A stretch of DNA of 64,000 nucleotides from an uncultured Alphaproteobacteria bacterium (GCA_937988775.1 CALKHP010000004.1:32513-96512), one strand, 5' to 3'. Counted from the first letter of the stretch, positions 1 through 8,989 are shown. Program-made: numbers and translations. Notes: a model not told the origin generated them from the letters alone.

Positions 1-468
1 CGTGGCATGGCCGATCTTCAGGCCGAGATCCCACAGCATGTACAGCATCGCCTCCGCCACGCTCTCGCACCATGGCGTGCGCTTGAACGGGAACAGGAAC
101 AGGATGTCGACATCCGAGCCCGGCGCCAGCGTGCCCCGGCCGTAGCCGCCGGTGGCGCACACCGCGAGCCGCTCGCCGGTCGAGGGATTTTGTGCCCGGT
201 ACAGCCTTGTCGTCACCACCTCGTAGAGGCCGAGCACCACGGCATCCTGCGCCGCCGACAGCGCCTTGGCGCAGGCGATGCCGCGCCCGCCGGCCATCAG
301 CGCCGCCTCGGCGATGGCGCGCTCCTGGCCGAGGAACTGCCGGGCCAGGCCGATGACCGCCGCCTTGATCGCCGCCGGCGCGGCCGCCGTGATCGCGGCG
401 ACGGCCGTCACGAAGGCAGCCTGCCTGGCGGCGAAGGGGGGAGGCGTGGTCACGGCGGTTTTCGGCAT
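1..468 (-). CDS. glnD: PII uridylyltransferase/uridylyl-removing enzyme, N-terminal part (cut by window edge)
   Basis: GlnD uridylylates PII proteins when glutamine is low and removes the group when it is high, so it is the main cytoplasmic nitrogen sensor. The first 156 residues are in the window. The nucleotidyltransferase signature GGYGRGTLAPGSDVDILFLF is visible, including the SDVD acidic pair that binds metal. The start is the ATG at 468; the frame runs open to base 1. The HD and ACT domains of the roughly 900-residue family lie outside the window. It lies 28 bases downstream of gshB on the same strand and may be co-transcribed. Sigma-54 and PtsN, other parts of nitrogen control, are at the other end of the window. 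Confidence 0.93.
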   Translation of the reverse strand, partial: MPKTAVTTPPPFAARQAAFVTAVAAITAAAPAAIKAAVIGLARQFLGQERAIAEAALMAGGRGIACAKALSAAQDAVVLGLYEVVTTRLYRAQNPSTGERLAVCATGGYGRGTLAPGSDVDILFLFPFKRTPWCESVAEAMLYMLWDLGLKIGHAT

Positions 469-496
469 GGTGTGTCCCGCAGGGGCGTTGCCGTGG

Positions 497-1441
497 TCAG
501 CCCCGGCGTTTCGCCTCGATGACGTCCCAGATCCTGGCGGCGAGATCGGGGCCGCCGAAATTCTTGATCGCGCGGATACCGGTCGGCGAGGTGACGTTGA
601 TCTCGGTCAGGTTGCCGTCGATGACGTCGATGCCGACGAAGATCAGGCCGCGTTCCTTGAGGAACGGTCCGAGCCGGGCGCAGATTTCCTTCTCGCGCGG
701 CGTCAGGTCGGTGGCCCCTGCCGCGCCGCCGCGCACCATGTTGGAGCGCAGGTCGCCGGGTTGCGGCACGCGGTTGACCCCACCGCCCGCCTCGCCATCG
801 ACGAGGATGATGCGCTTGTCGCCCTCGCTGACCTTGGGCAGGAAACGCTGCACCACCCAGGGCTCCCTGAAGCTGGTGGCGAACATGTCGTAGAGCGAGC
901 CGTAGTTGAGGTCGTGCTCGGTCAGCCGGAACACGGCGCCGCCGCCGAAACCGTAGAGCGGCTTCATGACGATGTCGCGATGCTCGGCGCGGAACGCGTC
1001 GATCGCCGCGCGGTCACGCGTGATCAGCGTCGGCGGCATCAGGTCGATGAAGTCCATGACGAAGATTTTTTCCGGCGCGTTGCGCACGCTGGCCGGGTCG
1101 TTGACCACCAGCGTCTTCGGATGGATGCGCTCCAGCATATGCGTCGTCGAGATATAGGCGAGGTCGAAGGGCGGGTCCTGCCGCAGCAGCACCACGTCGG
1201 TCTCGGCGAGGTCCATCAGCTTGGGCGCACCCAGCGTGGCGTGGTTGCCGATCTCGTCGCGCACGGCGAGCGCCTGCACGGCGGCAGTGACACGCCCGTC
1301 GCGAAGCGCCAGCCGGTCGGGCGTGTAATAAAGCAGCTTGTGCCCGCGCGCCTGCGCCTCGAGCAGCAGGGCGAAGGTCGAATCCCCCGCCACGTTGATG
1401 CGCTCGATCGGGTCCATCTGCACGGCGACGGTCAGCGGCAT
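497..1441 (-). CDS. gshB: Glutathione synthetase
   Basis: Cytoplasmic ATP-grasp ligase that joins gamma-glutamylcysteine and glycine to make glutathione. The 314-residue product matches the usual family length. It begins MPLTVAVQMDPIERINVAGD, the typical N-terminus, and contains the ATP-grasp glycine-rich loop KPLYGFGGGAVF and the C-terminal metal/substrate segment EINVTSPTGIRAI. The frame is open 20 codons further upstream, but that extension (rich in Arg and Thr) is not family-like, so the ATG at 1441 was chosen. It lies 81 bases downstream of yraN and upstream of glnD on the same strand. A ChaC-type glutathione-degrading enzyme is encoded elsewhere in the window (23034-23780). Confidence 0.96.
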   Translation of the reverse strand: MPLTVAVQMDPIERINVAGDSTFALLLEAQARGHKLLYYTPDRLALRDGRVTAAVQALAVRDEIGNHATLGAPKLMDLAETDVVLLRQDPPFDLAYISTTHMLERIHPKTLVVNDPASVRNAPEKIFVMDFIDLMPPTLITRDRAAIDAFRAEHRDIVMKPLYGFGGGAVFRLTEHDLNYGSLYDMFATSFREPWVVQRFLPKVSEGDKRIILVDGEAGGGVNRVPQPGDLRSNMVRGGAAGATDLTPREKEICARLGPFLKERGLIFVGIDVIDGNLTEINVTSPTGIRAIKNFGGPDLAARIWDVIEAKRRG

Positions 1442-1522
1442 GGGTCTCGTCCTATTCGTGAAATCTGTCTCGGTTCTCCGGTGAGGCGGCATGAATTGCA
1501 AGCATCATCTGCCCGATCCTCC

Positions 1523-1897
1523 TCAGTCCTCCAGCGGCGCGACATTGGCCGTGTGGCGCGGCACATGGCCCGGCGCGACCGTGATGGCATCGAGACGCAG
1601 CACGCAAGAGCGCTCCGGCGGATTGGCGCCGAGCCAGGCGCGCGCCGCGCGCGCCACGCGCCGCATCTTCCACGGCGTCACTGACAGGGCGGCGGCGTCG
1701 GGTTCGGCTCGGCCCTTGACCTCGACGAAGGCGATCGTGGCGAAGCGCCGGGCGATCAGGTCGATCTCGCCGCCGCCGCCGCGATAGCGCCGGGCCAGAA
1801 TGCGGTAGCCCTTGAGCCGCAGCCACCACGCGGCGCGGGCCTCGGCCCCGATGCCGAACAGGAAGGCGCGCCGGCGCGCGCCCGCGATCCGCGTCAT
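1523..1897 (-). CDS. yraN: YraN family protein (UPF0102), nuclease-fold
   Basis: Small protein of the UPF0102 family, which has a Holliday-junction-resolvase-like restriction-endonuclease fold; its cellular role is not established. The 124 residues carry the family signature: a GAEARAAWWLRLKGYRILAR helix, GEIDLIAR with the acidic catalytic-type residues, and FVEVKGRA with the E-V-K motif. The ATG at 1897 was chosen because the upstream extension is arginine/cysteine rich and overlaps rsmI. It starts 7 bases after the rsmI stop, so the two are almost certainly one transcript; rsmI-yraN adjacency is common in bacteria. Confidence 0.9.
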   Translation of the reverse strand: MTRIAGARRRAFLFGIGAEARAAWWLRLKGYRILARRYRGGGGEIDLIARRFATIAFVEVKGRAEPDAAALSVTPWKMRRVARAARAWLGANPPERSCVLRLDAITVAPGHVPRHTANVAPLED

Positions 1898-1904
1898 CGC
1901 GGGC

Positions 1905-2816
1905 TCATTCCCGCGCCAGCGCCGCAAGCTGCACGGCGCGTGCATAGACCTCGCGCTTCGGCAGGCCGGTTTCGGCCGCGACCACGGCGGCCGCATCCTT
2001 GACCGAGAGCCCGGTCATCGCCGCGGCAAGGCGCGCGTCGAGATCGAGCACCGGCGCCGTCTCGATCTGCGGCGGCCCGACCAGGATGACGATCTCGCCG
2101 CGCGGCGCACCCGCCGCCGCGAAGCGCGCGGCAAGCGCCTCCAGCGTGCCGCGCTCGACGGTTTCGTAAGCTTTGGTCAACTCGCGCGCCACCGCTGCCT
2201 CGCGGGGCCCAAGCACGGCGGCAAGGTCGGCGAGCGTCTCGATCACCCGGTGCGGCGCCTCGAACAACACCAGCGTGCCGGGCACGCTCTCGATCTCGCG
2301 GATACGGCGCCGGCGCGCTGCCTCGCGCGTCGGCAGGAAACCCTCGAAGAAGAAGCGCTCCGCCGGCAGTCCGGAGACGACCAGACCGGCGAGCAGCGCC
2401 GAGGCGCCCGGCACCGCGAACACCGGGATGCCGGCTTCGGCGGCATCGCGCACCAGGCTCGAGCCCGGATCGGAGACGAGCGGCGTGCCGGCATCGGAGA
2501 CCAGCGCCAGCGTCGCGCCCTCGGTGAGACGCGCCAGCATGCGCGGGCGCTCGGTGGCGGCGGCCTGCTCGTCGAAACGCTCCATCGGCGTGGTGATGCC
2601 GTAATGCGCCAGCAGCTTTCGCGTCACGCGCGTATCTTCCGCGAGGATCGCCTCGGCGGCGGCCAGCGTCGAAAGCGCCCTGAGCGAGATGTCGCCGAGG
2701 TTGCCGATCGGCGTGGCGACGAGGTGCAGGCCGGGCTGCAGGGGCGTCGCTTCGGCGCGCATGCCGAGCGCCACGAAGGAGGAGCCGGGCCGGTCGCGGC
2801 CCTGGGGAGGATACAC
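1905..2816 (-). CDS. rsmI: 16S rRNA (cytidine-1402 2'-O)-methyltransferase
   Basis: SAM-dependent enzyme that methylates the ribose of C1402 in the decoding centre of 16S rRNA. The SAM-binding tetrapyrrole-methylase fold shows in LHLVATPIGNLGDISLRAL near the N-terminus, the LAEDTRVTRKLL segment and VSDAGTPLVSDPGSSLV. A GTG at 2816 is preferred: it keeps the conserved SSFVALGM-type segment before LVATPIGN and has AGGAAAGG about 10 bases upstream, whereas the first internal ATG (2762) has no ribosome binding site. Product 303 residues. It is divergent from the lipoprotein gene at 2983 and leads into yraN and gshB. Family certain, start less so. Confidence 0.95.
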   Translation of the reverse strand: MYPPQGRDRPGSSFVALGMRAEATPLQPGLHLVATPIGNLGDISLRALSTLAAAEAILAEDTRVTRKLLAHYGITTPMERFDEQAAATERPRMLARLTEGATLALVSDAGTPLVSDPGSSLVRDAAEAGIPVFAVPGASALLAGLVVSGLPAERFFFEGFLPTREAARRRRIREIESVPGTLVLFEAPHRVIETLADLAAVLGPREAAVARELTKAYETVERGTLEALAARFAAAGAPRGEIVILVGPPQIETAPVLDLDARLAAAMTGLSVKDAAAVVAAETGLPKREVYARAVQLAALARE

Positions 2817-2982
2817 GGTTTCGCGCCTTTCCTGTCGCGCGCCGGGCGCCGAATCGACCCCCCGCGGCTGCGCCGATATTAACAATGAATTGCAAAACCG
2901 GGCCAATTCCGCGAACCTGCCACACCTGTGGGGTTGATGACGGCAGATTGACCCGAAGCGTTTGCAACAAGTTCGAGGCCGG

Positions 2983-4203
2983 ATGATGCGTCTTTTCAAG
3001 CTTTTATTGAACCGTCAGGGACCGCCTTTCAGGAAATTCTCGCGAATCGGCGCCGTGGCTTTGGCGGGCGGCCTGCTGGCGGCCTGTTCGGGCGGCCCGG
3101 GCGGTTCGGGCCTTGAGCCGCTTGGCAGTCCGAGCGCTTCGAGCGCGCCGGCCGCCGGCAACGTCATCGGCAATGGCGAAGTCAAGATCGCCCTGCTGCT
3201 GCCGCTGAGCGCGGCCGGCAGCGGCGGCACGGTGGCGGCCTCGCTGCGCAACGCCGCCGACCTCGCGGTGCAGGAATTCAACGGTCCCAACATCCAGCTT
3301 CTGGTCAAGGACGATCACGGCACGCCCGATGGCGCCGCCGCCGCCGCGCGCCAGGCGCTCTCCGAGGGCGCGGAACTGGCGATCGGGCCGCTCTTCGCGC
3401 AGAGCGTGCGCGCCGCCTCCGGCGTGATGCAGCCGGCCGGCAAGCCGATCATCGCCTTCTCGACCGATTCGACCGTCGCCGGGCGCGGCACCTATCTGTT
3501 GAGCTTCCTGCCCGAGACCGATGTCGAGCGCATCGTGTCCTACGCCGCCTCGCGCGGCAAGAAGTCGTTCTCGGCGCTGATCCCGCAGACCGCCTATGGC
3601 AATGTCGTCGCCGCCGCCTTCCAGCAATCGGTCGCCCGCCATGGCGGCCGCATCGTCGCGCTGGAACGCTACTCCTCCGGCGCTTCGCTGACGCAAGGCG
3701 CACGCAACATCGCGCAAGGGGCGAGCCAGATCGACGCGCTGTTCATCCCGGAAGGCGGCGATGGCATGCCGGCGGTGGCACAGGCGCTGGCCGCCAACCG
3801 CATCGATACCAAGCGCGTGCAGCTGCTTGGCACCGGCTCGTGGAACGATCCGCGCGTCTTCCGCCTGCCGCAGCTGGCGGGCGGTTGGTTCGCCGCGCCC
3901 GATTCCAGCGGTTTCAACGCCTTCGCCCAGCGCTACAAGGCGAAATTCGGCAGCGAGCCGGCGCGCATCGCCACCTTGTCCTATGACGCGGTGGCGCTTG
4001 CCGCTGCCCTGGTGCGCACGCGCGGCTCGGAGCGCTTCACCGAGGCGACGCTGACCAATCCGTCCGGCTTTGCCGGGCAGGACGGCGTGTTCCGCTTCCG
4101 CACCGACGGGCTCAACGATCGCGGCCTCGCCGTGCTGCAGGTCGGCAACGGCGCGGCGGCGGTGGTCAGCGCCGCGCCGAAGGCGTTCGGGCCGAAATCT
4201 TAA
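2983..4203 (+). CDS. Penicillin-binding protein activator / LppC-type periplasmic lipoprotein
   Basis: Secreted lipoprotein with a periplasmic-binding-protein fold of the LpoA/LppC group; in gammaproteobacteria LpoA activates PBP1A, but alphaproteobacterial members are not proven to do so. Residues about 25-42 form a lipoprotein signal peptide with lipobox LLAAC, followed by a low-complexity Gly/Ser/Pro/Ala linker. The binding domain follows, from VKIALLLPLSAAG, with LLVKDDHGTPDGAAAAARQA and AIGPLFAQSV, which resemble leucine-binding-protein domains. No N-terminal TPR domain is present, unlike gammaproteobacterial LpoA. Two adjacent ATGs (2983, 2986) follow GAGG; an in-frame TTG lies upstream. 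It is divergent from rsmI, an arrangement seen in other rhizobia. Confidence 0.83.
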   Translation: MMRLFKLLLNRQGPPFRKFSRIGAVALAGGLLAACSGGPGGSGLEPLGSPSASSAPAAGNVIGNGEVKIALLLPLSAAGSGGTVAASLRNAADLAVQEFNGPNIQLLVKDDHGTPDGAAAAARQALSEGAELAIGPLFAQSVRAASGVMQPAGKPIIAFSTDSTVAGRGTYLLSFLPETDVERIVSYAASRGKKSFSALIPQTAYGNVVAAAFQQSVARHGGRIVALERYSSGASLTQGARNIAQGASQIDALFIPEGGDGMPAVAQALAANRIDTKRVQLLGTGSWNDPRVFRLPQLAGGWFAAPDSSGFNAFAQRYKAKFGSEPARIATLSYDAVALAAALVRTRGSERFTEATLTNPSGFAGQDGVFRFRTDGLNDRGLAVLQVGNGAAAVVSAAPKAFGPKS

Positions 4204-4227
4204 ACGGACTCTGGTTCAGGAGTCTCG

Positions 4228-4360
4228 CCCCGGACTTGATCCGGGGCCCAAGGGAACGTTGCGCCCTTCGCATCGTCATGGGCCGGTCGAGCCGGCCCAT
4301 GACGGTGGAGGAGAAGGCGCCAAATATCTCAGCCGTCATCGGCGGACTTGATCCGCCGAT
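4228..4360. repeat. Three REP-like palindromes in the gap between convergent genes
   Basis: Three perfect inverted repeats lie between the lipoprotein gene and the convergent aminopeptidase gene. At 4228-4246, arms CCCCGGA/TCCGGGG flank the 5-base loop CTTGA. At 4275-4303, 12-base arms GTCATGGGCCGG/CCGGCCCATGAC flank TCGAG. At 4338-4360, 9-base arms ATCGGCGGA/TCCGCCGAT again flank CTTGA. The common layout (G+C arms, 5-base loop CTTGA or TCGAG) recurs at 22128 and 55238, so these are members of a dispersed family. They probably also end transcription from both sides. Confidence 0.8.
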
Positions 4361-4430
4361 CCCGATCGGAAAAGCGCCAACCGTGGCATGCACCATGTCT
4401 CAGCCTGGGCGCTGCCAAGCATAGCCTGCC

Positions 4431-5684
4431 TTACGCCCATTCGCCCTTGCGGAACACCGGCACGCGCCGGCCGTCTTCGTGCACGCCGTCAATGTCGATC
4501 TTGTCGGAGCCGATCATCCAGTCGATATGGATGAAGCTCTTGTTGCCGCCGCGCGCGGCGACCTGCTCGGGCGTGACAGTCGGGCCGTCGACGAAGCATT
4601 TCGAATAGCACTGGCCGAGCGCGATGTGGCACGAGGCGTTCTCGTCGAACAGCGTGTTGTAGAACAGGATGCCGCTTTTCGAGATCGGCGAGGAATGCGG
4701 CACCAGCGCCACCTCGCCGAGGCGGCGCGAACCCTCGTCGGTATCGAGCACCTTGTTCAGCACCGCCTCGCCGCGCGACGCCTTGGCCTCGACGATGCGG
4801 CCGCCCTCGAAGCGCACGGCGATGTCCTCGATCAGCGTGCCCTGATAGGAGAGCGGCTTGGTGCTGCGGACATGGCCCTCGACGCGCCTTGCATGCGGCG
4901 TGGTGAACACCTCCTCGGTCGGGATGTTCGGGTTGCAGGTGATGCCGTTCTTGGCGAAGGAGGCGCCGCCCTGCCAATCGTGCTGATCCGCCAGCCCGAC
5001 GGTGAGGTCGGTGCCGGGCCCGGTGAAATGCAGCGCATGGAAGCGCTGCTCGTTGAGCCATTTGCGGCGCTGGCGCAAGGCGGCGTTATGGGCCTCCCAC
5101 GCCGCGATCGGGTCGGCGACATCGGCGCGCGAGGCGGCGAAGATCGCGTCGGCCAGCTTGGCAACGGCGCCGGCCTCGTTCTCGCCCGGAAACACCAACT
5201 TCGCCCATGACGCGCCGGGATAGGCGACGATGTTCCAGTTGATGTCGAAACCGGTGATCTTCTCGAGCGCCGGCTGGTAGGCGACCGAGTTGGCCTTGCT
5301 GGCGCGCGATACCTTGGCCGGGTCCTCGCCCGACAGCAGCATCGGGTTGTCGCCGACGATTGCCAACCGCGCCGTATTGGCCGCGAACGCCTTGCCGAGG
5401 CCGTCATAGAGCCAGCCGGCGGCACGGTCGAAGCCGGCATCATGGCCGAAGCGATAGCGCGCCAGCGTGATCAGCTCGTCGGAAAAAAGCGGCGTGACCA
5501 GGCCGGCGCCCGCCTTGTAGGCATGCTCGACGATGCGCCTGACCAGCGGCAGCGCCGCGACCGGCGCGGTCAGGAACAGGTCCTGCCCCTCCTGCAGCCG
5601 CAAGCCGACCTTGACGGCGATCTCGGCCAGCCTGTCGAGTTTCACGGGGTCGATCGCGGCGGAACTGTCGTGCGGCATGGTCAT
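4431..5684 (-). CDS. M29 family aminopeptidase
   Basis: Cytoplasmic metallo-aminopeptidase of the thermophilic aminopeptidase (AmpS/PepS) family, releasing N-terminal residues from peptides. The 417-residue product has the family's usual length. The C-terminal metal-binding half shows the expected ligands: Glu in PNIPTEEVFTTP, Glu and His in GEVALVPHSSPIS, His in NASCHIALG, and His and Asp in FIHIDWMIGS. The frame is open further upstream, but MTMPHDSSAAIDPVK from the ATG at 5684 fits the family start. It is transcribed alone, convergent with the lipoprotein gene and divergent from the AEC permease. Substrate preference cannot be read from the sequence. Confidence 0.9.
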   Translation of the reverse strand: MTMPHDSSAAIDPVKLDRLAEIAVKVGLRLQEGQDLFLTAPVAALPLVRRIVEHAYKAGAGLVTPLFSDELITLARYRFGHDAGFDRAAGWLYDGLGKAFAANTARLAIVGDNPMLLSGEDPAKVSRASKANSVAYQPALEKITGFDINWNIVAYPGASWAKLVFPGENEAGAVAKLADAIFAASRADVADPIAAWEAHNAALRQRRKWLNEQRFHALHFTGPGTDLTVGLADQHDWQGGASFAKNGITCNPNIPTEEVFTTPHARRVEGHVRSTKPLSYQGTLIEDIAVRFEGGRIVEAKASRGEAVLNKVLDTDEGSRRLGEVALVPHSSPISKSGILFYNTLFDENASCHIALGQCYSKCFVDGPTVTPEQVAARGGNKSFIHIDWMIGSDKIDIDGVHEDGRRVPVFRKGEWA

Positions 5685-5852
5685 GAAGGCTGTGTCCCTT
5701 GGAGGTTTGAGCGGGAGGAAAAGGCGTGCATAGCCGATCATAGCGGCGAAGCAGCCGGCCGTGACAGGCTTTTTGATATTGTTTCACCTGCCGCGGTCGG
5801 GCGCGATCATTTTCGCATGAAGATCGGCCGCCATTGCTCTATTCACGCCACC

Positions 5853-6770
5853 ATGTCGCTTCTCACCATCATCCTGCCGGTGTTCGCCCTGATCGCAATC
5901 GGCGTCATCGCGCGCCAGCGCCGGCTGCTCGAGCCATTGGCCTTTCGCGGCCTGACCGACGTTGTCTTTTTCCTCGCCATGCCCGCGCTGCTGTTCGGCG
6001 CCATCGTGCAAGGCCCCACTTTCGACCTTGTCGGCATTGCCAGCGTTTATTTCGCCGCCTGCCTGACGATCTTCGCCTGCGCCCTGACGCTGGGGCGCCT
6101 GTTGAAATTCCCGCTGCCACGGGCGGCGATGCTCGGCCTCAACGCCTCCTACGGCAACACGGTGATGCTGGGCATCCCGATCATCGTCGCGGCGCTCGGC
6201 GCGGAGGCGCTGCCGCCGCTGCTGGCGATCATCGCGCTCCATTCGGCGATCATGCTGCCGCTGGCCGGCACGCTGGTGGAGATCGGCACCACCGGCCAAA
6301 GGCGCCCGCTGGCCATCGTCACCGGCGCGCTGAACCGCACGCTGCGCAACCCGATCATCATGTCGATCGTCATCGCCTTCCTGTGGCGTGCGCTGCAACT
6401 GCCACTGCCGGGTCCGTTGCGCGAATTGCTGCGCCTGCTCGGCGCGGCCGGCATTCCATTGGCGCTGATCTGCCTCGGCGGCTCGCTGCCCGCCCCGAAA
6501 GCCGGCGCGCTCGGCATGGATACGGTGATCGCGACCGTGCTCAAGCTCGCGGCCATGCCGGCGCTCGTCTGGGTGATCGGGCGCTGGGCCGGGCTGCCGG
6601 CCTTGCCGTTGGCGGTCGCCGTCATCACCGCCGGCATGCCGACCGGAGCCAACGCCTTCCTGCTGGCGCGCCGGGCCGACGATCTGCTCGAGATCTCGGC
6701 CGCGACCGTGGTGGCAACCACGCTCCTGTCGCTGCTGACGCTGTACGGATTGCTTCACGCGCTGGCGTAA
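5853..6770 (+). CDS. AEC (auxin efflux carrier) family permease
   Basis: Inner-membrane secondary transporter of about 305 residues, the normal size for bacterial AEC proteins, with roughly ten hydrophobic segments. It starts MSLLTIILPVFALIAIGVIA, the typical first membrane span, followed by a conserved asparagine/glycine region (LGLNASYGNTVMLGIPI) and a matching second half ending in GMPTGANAFLLARR, both characteristic of the family. Known substrates of family members include malate, malonate and auxin; none can be assigned here. An in-frame ATG at 5817 would add 12 residues. It stands alone, followed by a tRNA gene on the opposite strand. Confidence 0.87.
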   Translation: MSLLTIILPVFALIAIGVIARQRRLLEPLAFRGLTDVVFFLAMPALLFGAIVQGPTFDLVGIASVYFAACLTIFACALTLGRLLKFPLPRAAMLGLNASYGNTVMLGIPIIVAALGAEALPPLLAIIALHSAIMLPLAGTLVEIGTTGQRRPLAIVTGALNRTLRNPIIMSIVIAFLWRALQLPLPGPLRELLRLLGAAGIPLALICLGGSLPAPKAGALGMDTVIATVLKLAAMPALVWVIGRWAGLPALPLAVAVITAGMPTGANAFLLARRADDLLEISAATVVATTLLSLLTLYGLLHALA

Positions 6771-6810
6771 GCCGCCGCGCCACCGGCATCCACCCGGTTC
6801 ATCGGGATAT

Positions 6811-6884
6811 TGGAGCGGGTGAAGGGAATCGAACCCTCGTATGCAGCTTGGGAAGCTGCCGTTCTACCATTGAACTACACCCGC
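6811..6884 (-). tRNA. tRNA-Gly (anticodon CCC)
   Basis: On the minus strand the sequence folds as a full cloverleaf: acceptor stem GCGGGTG/CACCCGC, D arm GTTC...GAAC, anticodon stem GCAGC/GCTGC with loop TTCCCAA (anticodon CCC, reading GGG), T arm around GGTTCGATTCC, and an encoded 3' CCA. The discriminator base is U. It is a single gene, not part of a tRNA cluster. Confidence 0.96.
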
Positions 6885-6929
6885 AAACCGCGCGCTTGAT
6901 AGCATGGAGATCGGGCCGATGGAACTGCC

Positions 6930-7355
6930 CTAATCGACGTCCGGTTTGACGCGGCGCAGGCTCTTGATGCCGGAGCGCCGGCTCTTGGCTTCGAGGCGCC
7001 GTACCTTGGAGCCGAGCGTCGGCCGCGTCGGGCGGCGCGTCAGCGGCCGTTCGGCGGCCTGGGCGATCAGCCTGAGCAGGCGCTCGCGCGCATCGGCGCG
7101 GTTGCGCTCCTGCGTGCGAAACCGTTGCGCCATGATGACGATCACGCCCTCCTGCGTCAGCCGCCGCCCGGCGAGGCGCGCGAGGCGTTCGGCGACATCC
7201 GGCGGCAGGTCCGGATTGCCATGGACCGGAAAGCGCAACTGCACGGCGGTCGAGAGCTTGTTGACATTCTGGCCGCCCGGCCCCGAGGCGCGCACGAAAT
7301 CTTCCGTGATCAGCGCGTCGTCAATGGCCAGCCACGGTGTGATGCGCAGCATCAT
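6930..7355 (-). CDS. arfB: Alternative ribosome-rescue factor / peptidyl-tRNA hydrolase ArfB
   Basis: Rescues ribosomes stalled on mRNAs without a stop codon by hydrolysing peptidyl-tRNA. The 141-residue protein has the catalytic GGQ motif in RASGPGGQNVNKLSTAVQL (about residues 24-42) and the family's basic C-terminal tail, rich in Arg and Lys (RRLEAKSRRSGIKSLRRVK), which enters the empty mRNA channel. It lacks the other domains of peptide release factors, which separates it from PrfA/PrfB. Two adjacent ATGs are possible starts. It lies 7 bases downstream of gntK on the same strand, so it is probably co-transcribed with it. Confidence 0.94.
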   Translation of the reverse strand: MMLRITPWLAIDDALITEDFVRASGPGGQNVNKLSTAVQLRFPVHGNPDLPPDVAERLARLAGRRLTQEGVIVIMAQRFRTQERNRADARERLLRLIAQAAERPLTRRPTRPTLGSKVRRLEAKSRRSGIKSLRRVKPDVD

Positions 7356-7362
7356 CGGAGCT

Positions 7363-7902
7363 TCATGGCGTCCGCGCGCGCAAACCCTCGAGCGCGCGCT
7401 CGGTGATCACGGTCGGCGTGGCGTCGATCGAGACGACGAGCGCATACTCGTCCGGCGCCGGTTCCTCCAGCGTGGCGAACTGGCTCGCGAGCAGTTCCAG
7501 CGGCATGAAATGGTGCTTTCGCGCCGCCATGCGGTCATGGATCAGCGTCATGTCGCCCTTGAGATAGACGATCAGCACGTCGTCATGGCCGGCGCGGATC
7601 GCCTCGCGATAGCTGCGCTTGAGCGCCGAGCAGGTCACGACGCAGCAGGCATGTTCGCGCCGGAAGCCGCCGATCCAGGCGGCGATCGCCGCCAGCCACG
7701 GCGCGCGGTCGGCATCGTTGAGCGGCTGCCCGGCGCTCATCTTGGCGATGTTGGCCGGCGGGTGGAAACTGTCGGCATCGCGGAACGGCAGGGCGAGCCG
7801 GCTCGCCATCATCTTGGCGATGGTGGTCTTGCCGGAGCCGGAAACGCCCATCACGACGATGGCCGAGAGGCCGGCAATTCCGTGCGGCGGGGAATGGGTC
7901 AT
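7363..7902 (-). CDS. gntK: Gluconokinase
   Basis: Phosphorylates gluconate to 6-phosphogluconate in the cytoplasm. The 179-residue product is the normal size for GntK-type shikimate-kinase-fold gluconokinases. It has the P-loop GVSGSGKTT near residue 20, FRDADSFHPPANIAKMSAGQ for gluconate binding, DADRAPWL and CSALKRSYR. The ATG at 7902 was chosen; the longer frame upstream runs into the intergenic space before gnd. It lies about 106 bases downstream of gnd on the same strand. Together the pair would turn gluconate into ribulose 5-phosphate. Confidence 0.95.
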   Translation of the reverse strand: MTHSPPHGIAGLSAIVVMGVSGSGKTTIAKMMASRLALPFRDADSFHPPANIAKMSAGQPLNDADRAPWLAAIAAWIGGFRREHACCVVTCSALKRSYREAIRAGHDDVLIVYLKGDMTLIHDRMAARKHHFMPLELLASQFATLEEPAPDEYALVVSIDATPTVITERALEGLRARTP

Positions 7903-8008
7903 GGCGCCTTCCGAGCTTCGGTTCCGGCCGGCGTTAAGCGGTAAGCCCGCTCCTGCCAAGCCGGAATTCGCATGAGGGCAGGGTTTCTTGGGGTCAGGAC
8001 TTTTTGGG

Positions 8009-8989
8009 TCAGGGTTTTTTCGGCTCGACATGGCCGCCGAAACCCATGCGCATCGCCGACAGCACCTTCTCGGCGAAAGTGTGCTCCTGCCGCGAGCGGA
8101 AGCGGGCATAGAGCGCGGCCGAGAGCACGTCGGCCGGCACGGCCTCGTCGATCGCCGCCTCGATCGTCCAGCGACCCTCGCCCGAATCCTCGACATAGCC
8201 GGAATAGGCGTCGAGCTTGCCGTCGCTGGCGAGCGCGCTCGCCGTCAGGTCGAGCAGCCAGGACGACACCACGGAGCCGCGCCGCCACACCTCGGCGATA
8301 TCGGGCAGGGCGAGGTCGAAACGGTGCGCCTCGGGCAGGTTGGCGCTGCCGGCGTTGCGCATGATGTCGAAACCCTCGGCGAGCGCCTGCATCATGCCGT
8401 ACTCGATGCCGTTGTGCACCATCTTGACGAAATGCCCGGCCCCGCTCGGTCCGGCATGGATATAGCCCTGCTCGGCGCGCGGATCGTGGCCGCCGCGATT
8501 GGGCGTGCGCTCGACCTCGCCGATGCCGGGCGCCAGCGTCGAAAAGATCGGATCGAGCCGGTCGACGGTGGCCTTGTCGCCGCCGATCATCATGCAATAG
8601 CCGCGCTCCAGCCCCCAGACGCCGCCGCTGGTGCCGACATCGAGATAATGCAGGCCTTTTTCCTTGAGGGCGGCGGCGCGGCGCACATCGTCCTTCCAGT
8701 TGGAATTGCCGCCGTCGATGATCGTGTCGCCGGGCTCCATCATCTGGCCAAGCTGCGCGACGGTCGCCTCCGTGATCTTGCCGGCCGGCAGCATCACCCA
8801 GACCGCGCGCGGCTTGTCGAGCTTCTTCACCAGGTCGGCGAGATCGGCCGCCACCACGGCGCCGTCAGCGGCGAGCGCCTTGCCGGGCGCCGGATCGCGA
8901 TCATAGACCACGCAGGCATGGCGCTTGCGCATCAGGCGCCGCACGATGTTGCCGCCCATGCGGCCGAGGCCGATTACGCCGAGTTGCAT
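8009..8989 (-). CDS. gnd: 6-phosphogluconate dehydrogenase, decarboxylating (short GntZ/YqeC type)
   Basis: Oxidatively decarboxylates 6-phosphogluconate to ribulose 5-phosphate. At 326 residues it belongs to the short group that is usually NAD-dependent, not the roughly 470-residue NADP enzyme. It begins MQLGVIGLGRMGGNIVRRLM with the dinucleotide-binding GLGRMG; DGGNSNWKDD, DVGTSGGVWGLERGYCMMIG and the catalytic KMVHNGIEYGMMQALAEG (Lys and His-Asn) follow. The ATG at 8989 gives the proper N-terminus. The gene is first in the gnd-gntK-arfB run. Cofactor choice is inferred from length only. Confidence 0.94.
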   Translation of the reverse strand: MQLGVIGLGRMGGNIVRRLMRKRHACVVYDRDPAPGKALAADGAVVAADLADLVKKLDKPRAVWVMLPAGKITEATVAQLGQMMEPGDTIIDGGNSNWKDDVRRAAALKEKGLHYLDVGTSGGVWGLERGYCMMIGGDKATVDRLDPIFSTLAPGIGEVERTPNRGGHDPRAEQGYIHAGPSGAGHFVKMVHNGIEYGMMQALAEGFDIMRNAGSANLPEAHRFDLALPDIAEVWRRGSVVSSWLLDLTASALASDGKLDAYSGYVEDSGEGRWTIEAAIDEAVPADVLSAALYARFRSRQEHTFAEKVLSAMRMGFGGHVEPKKP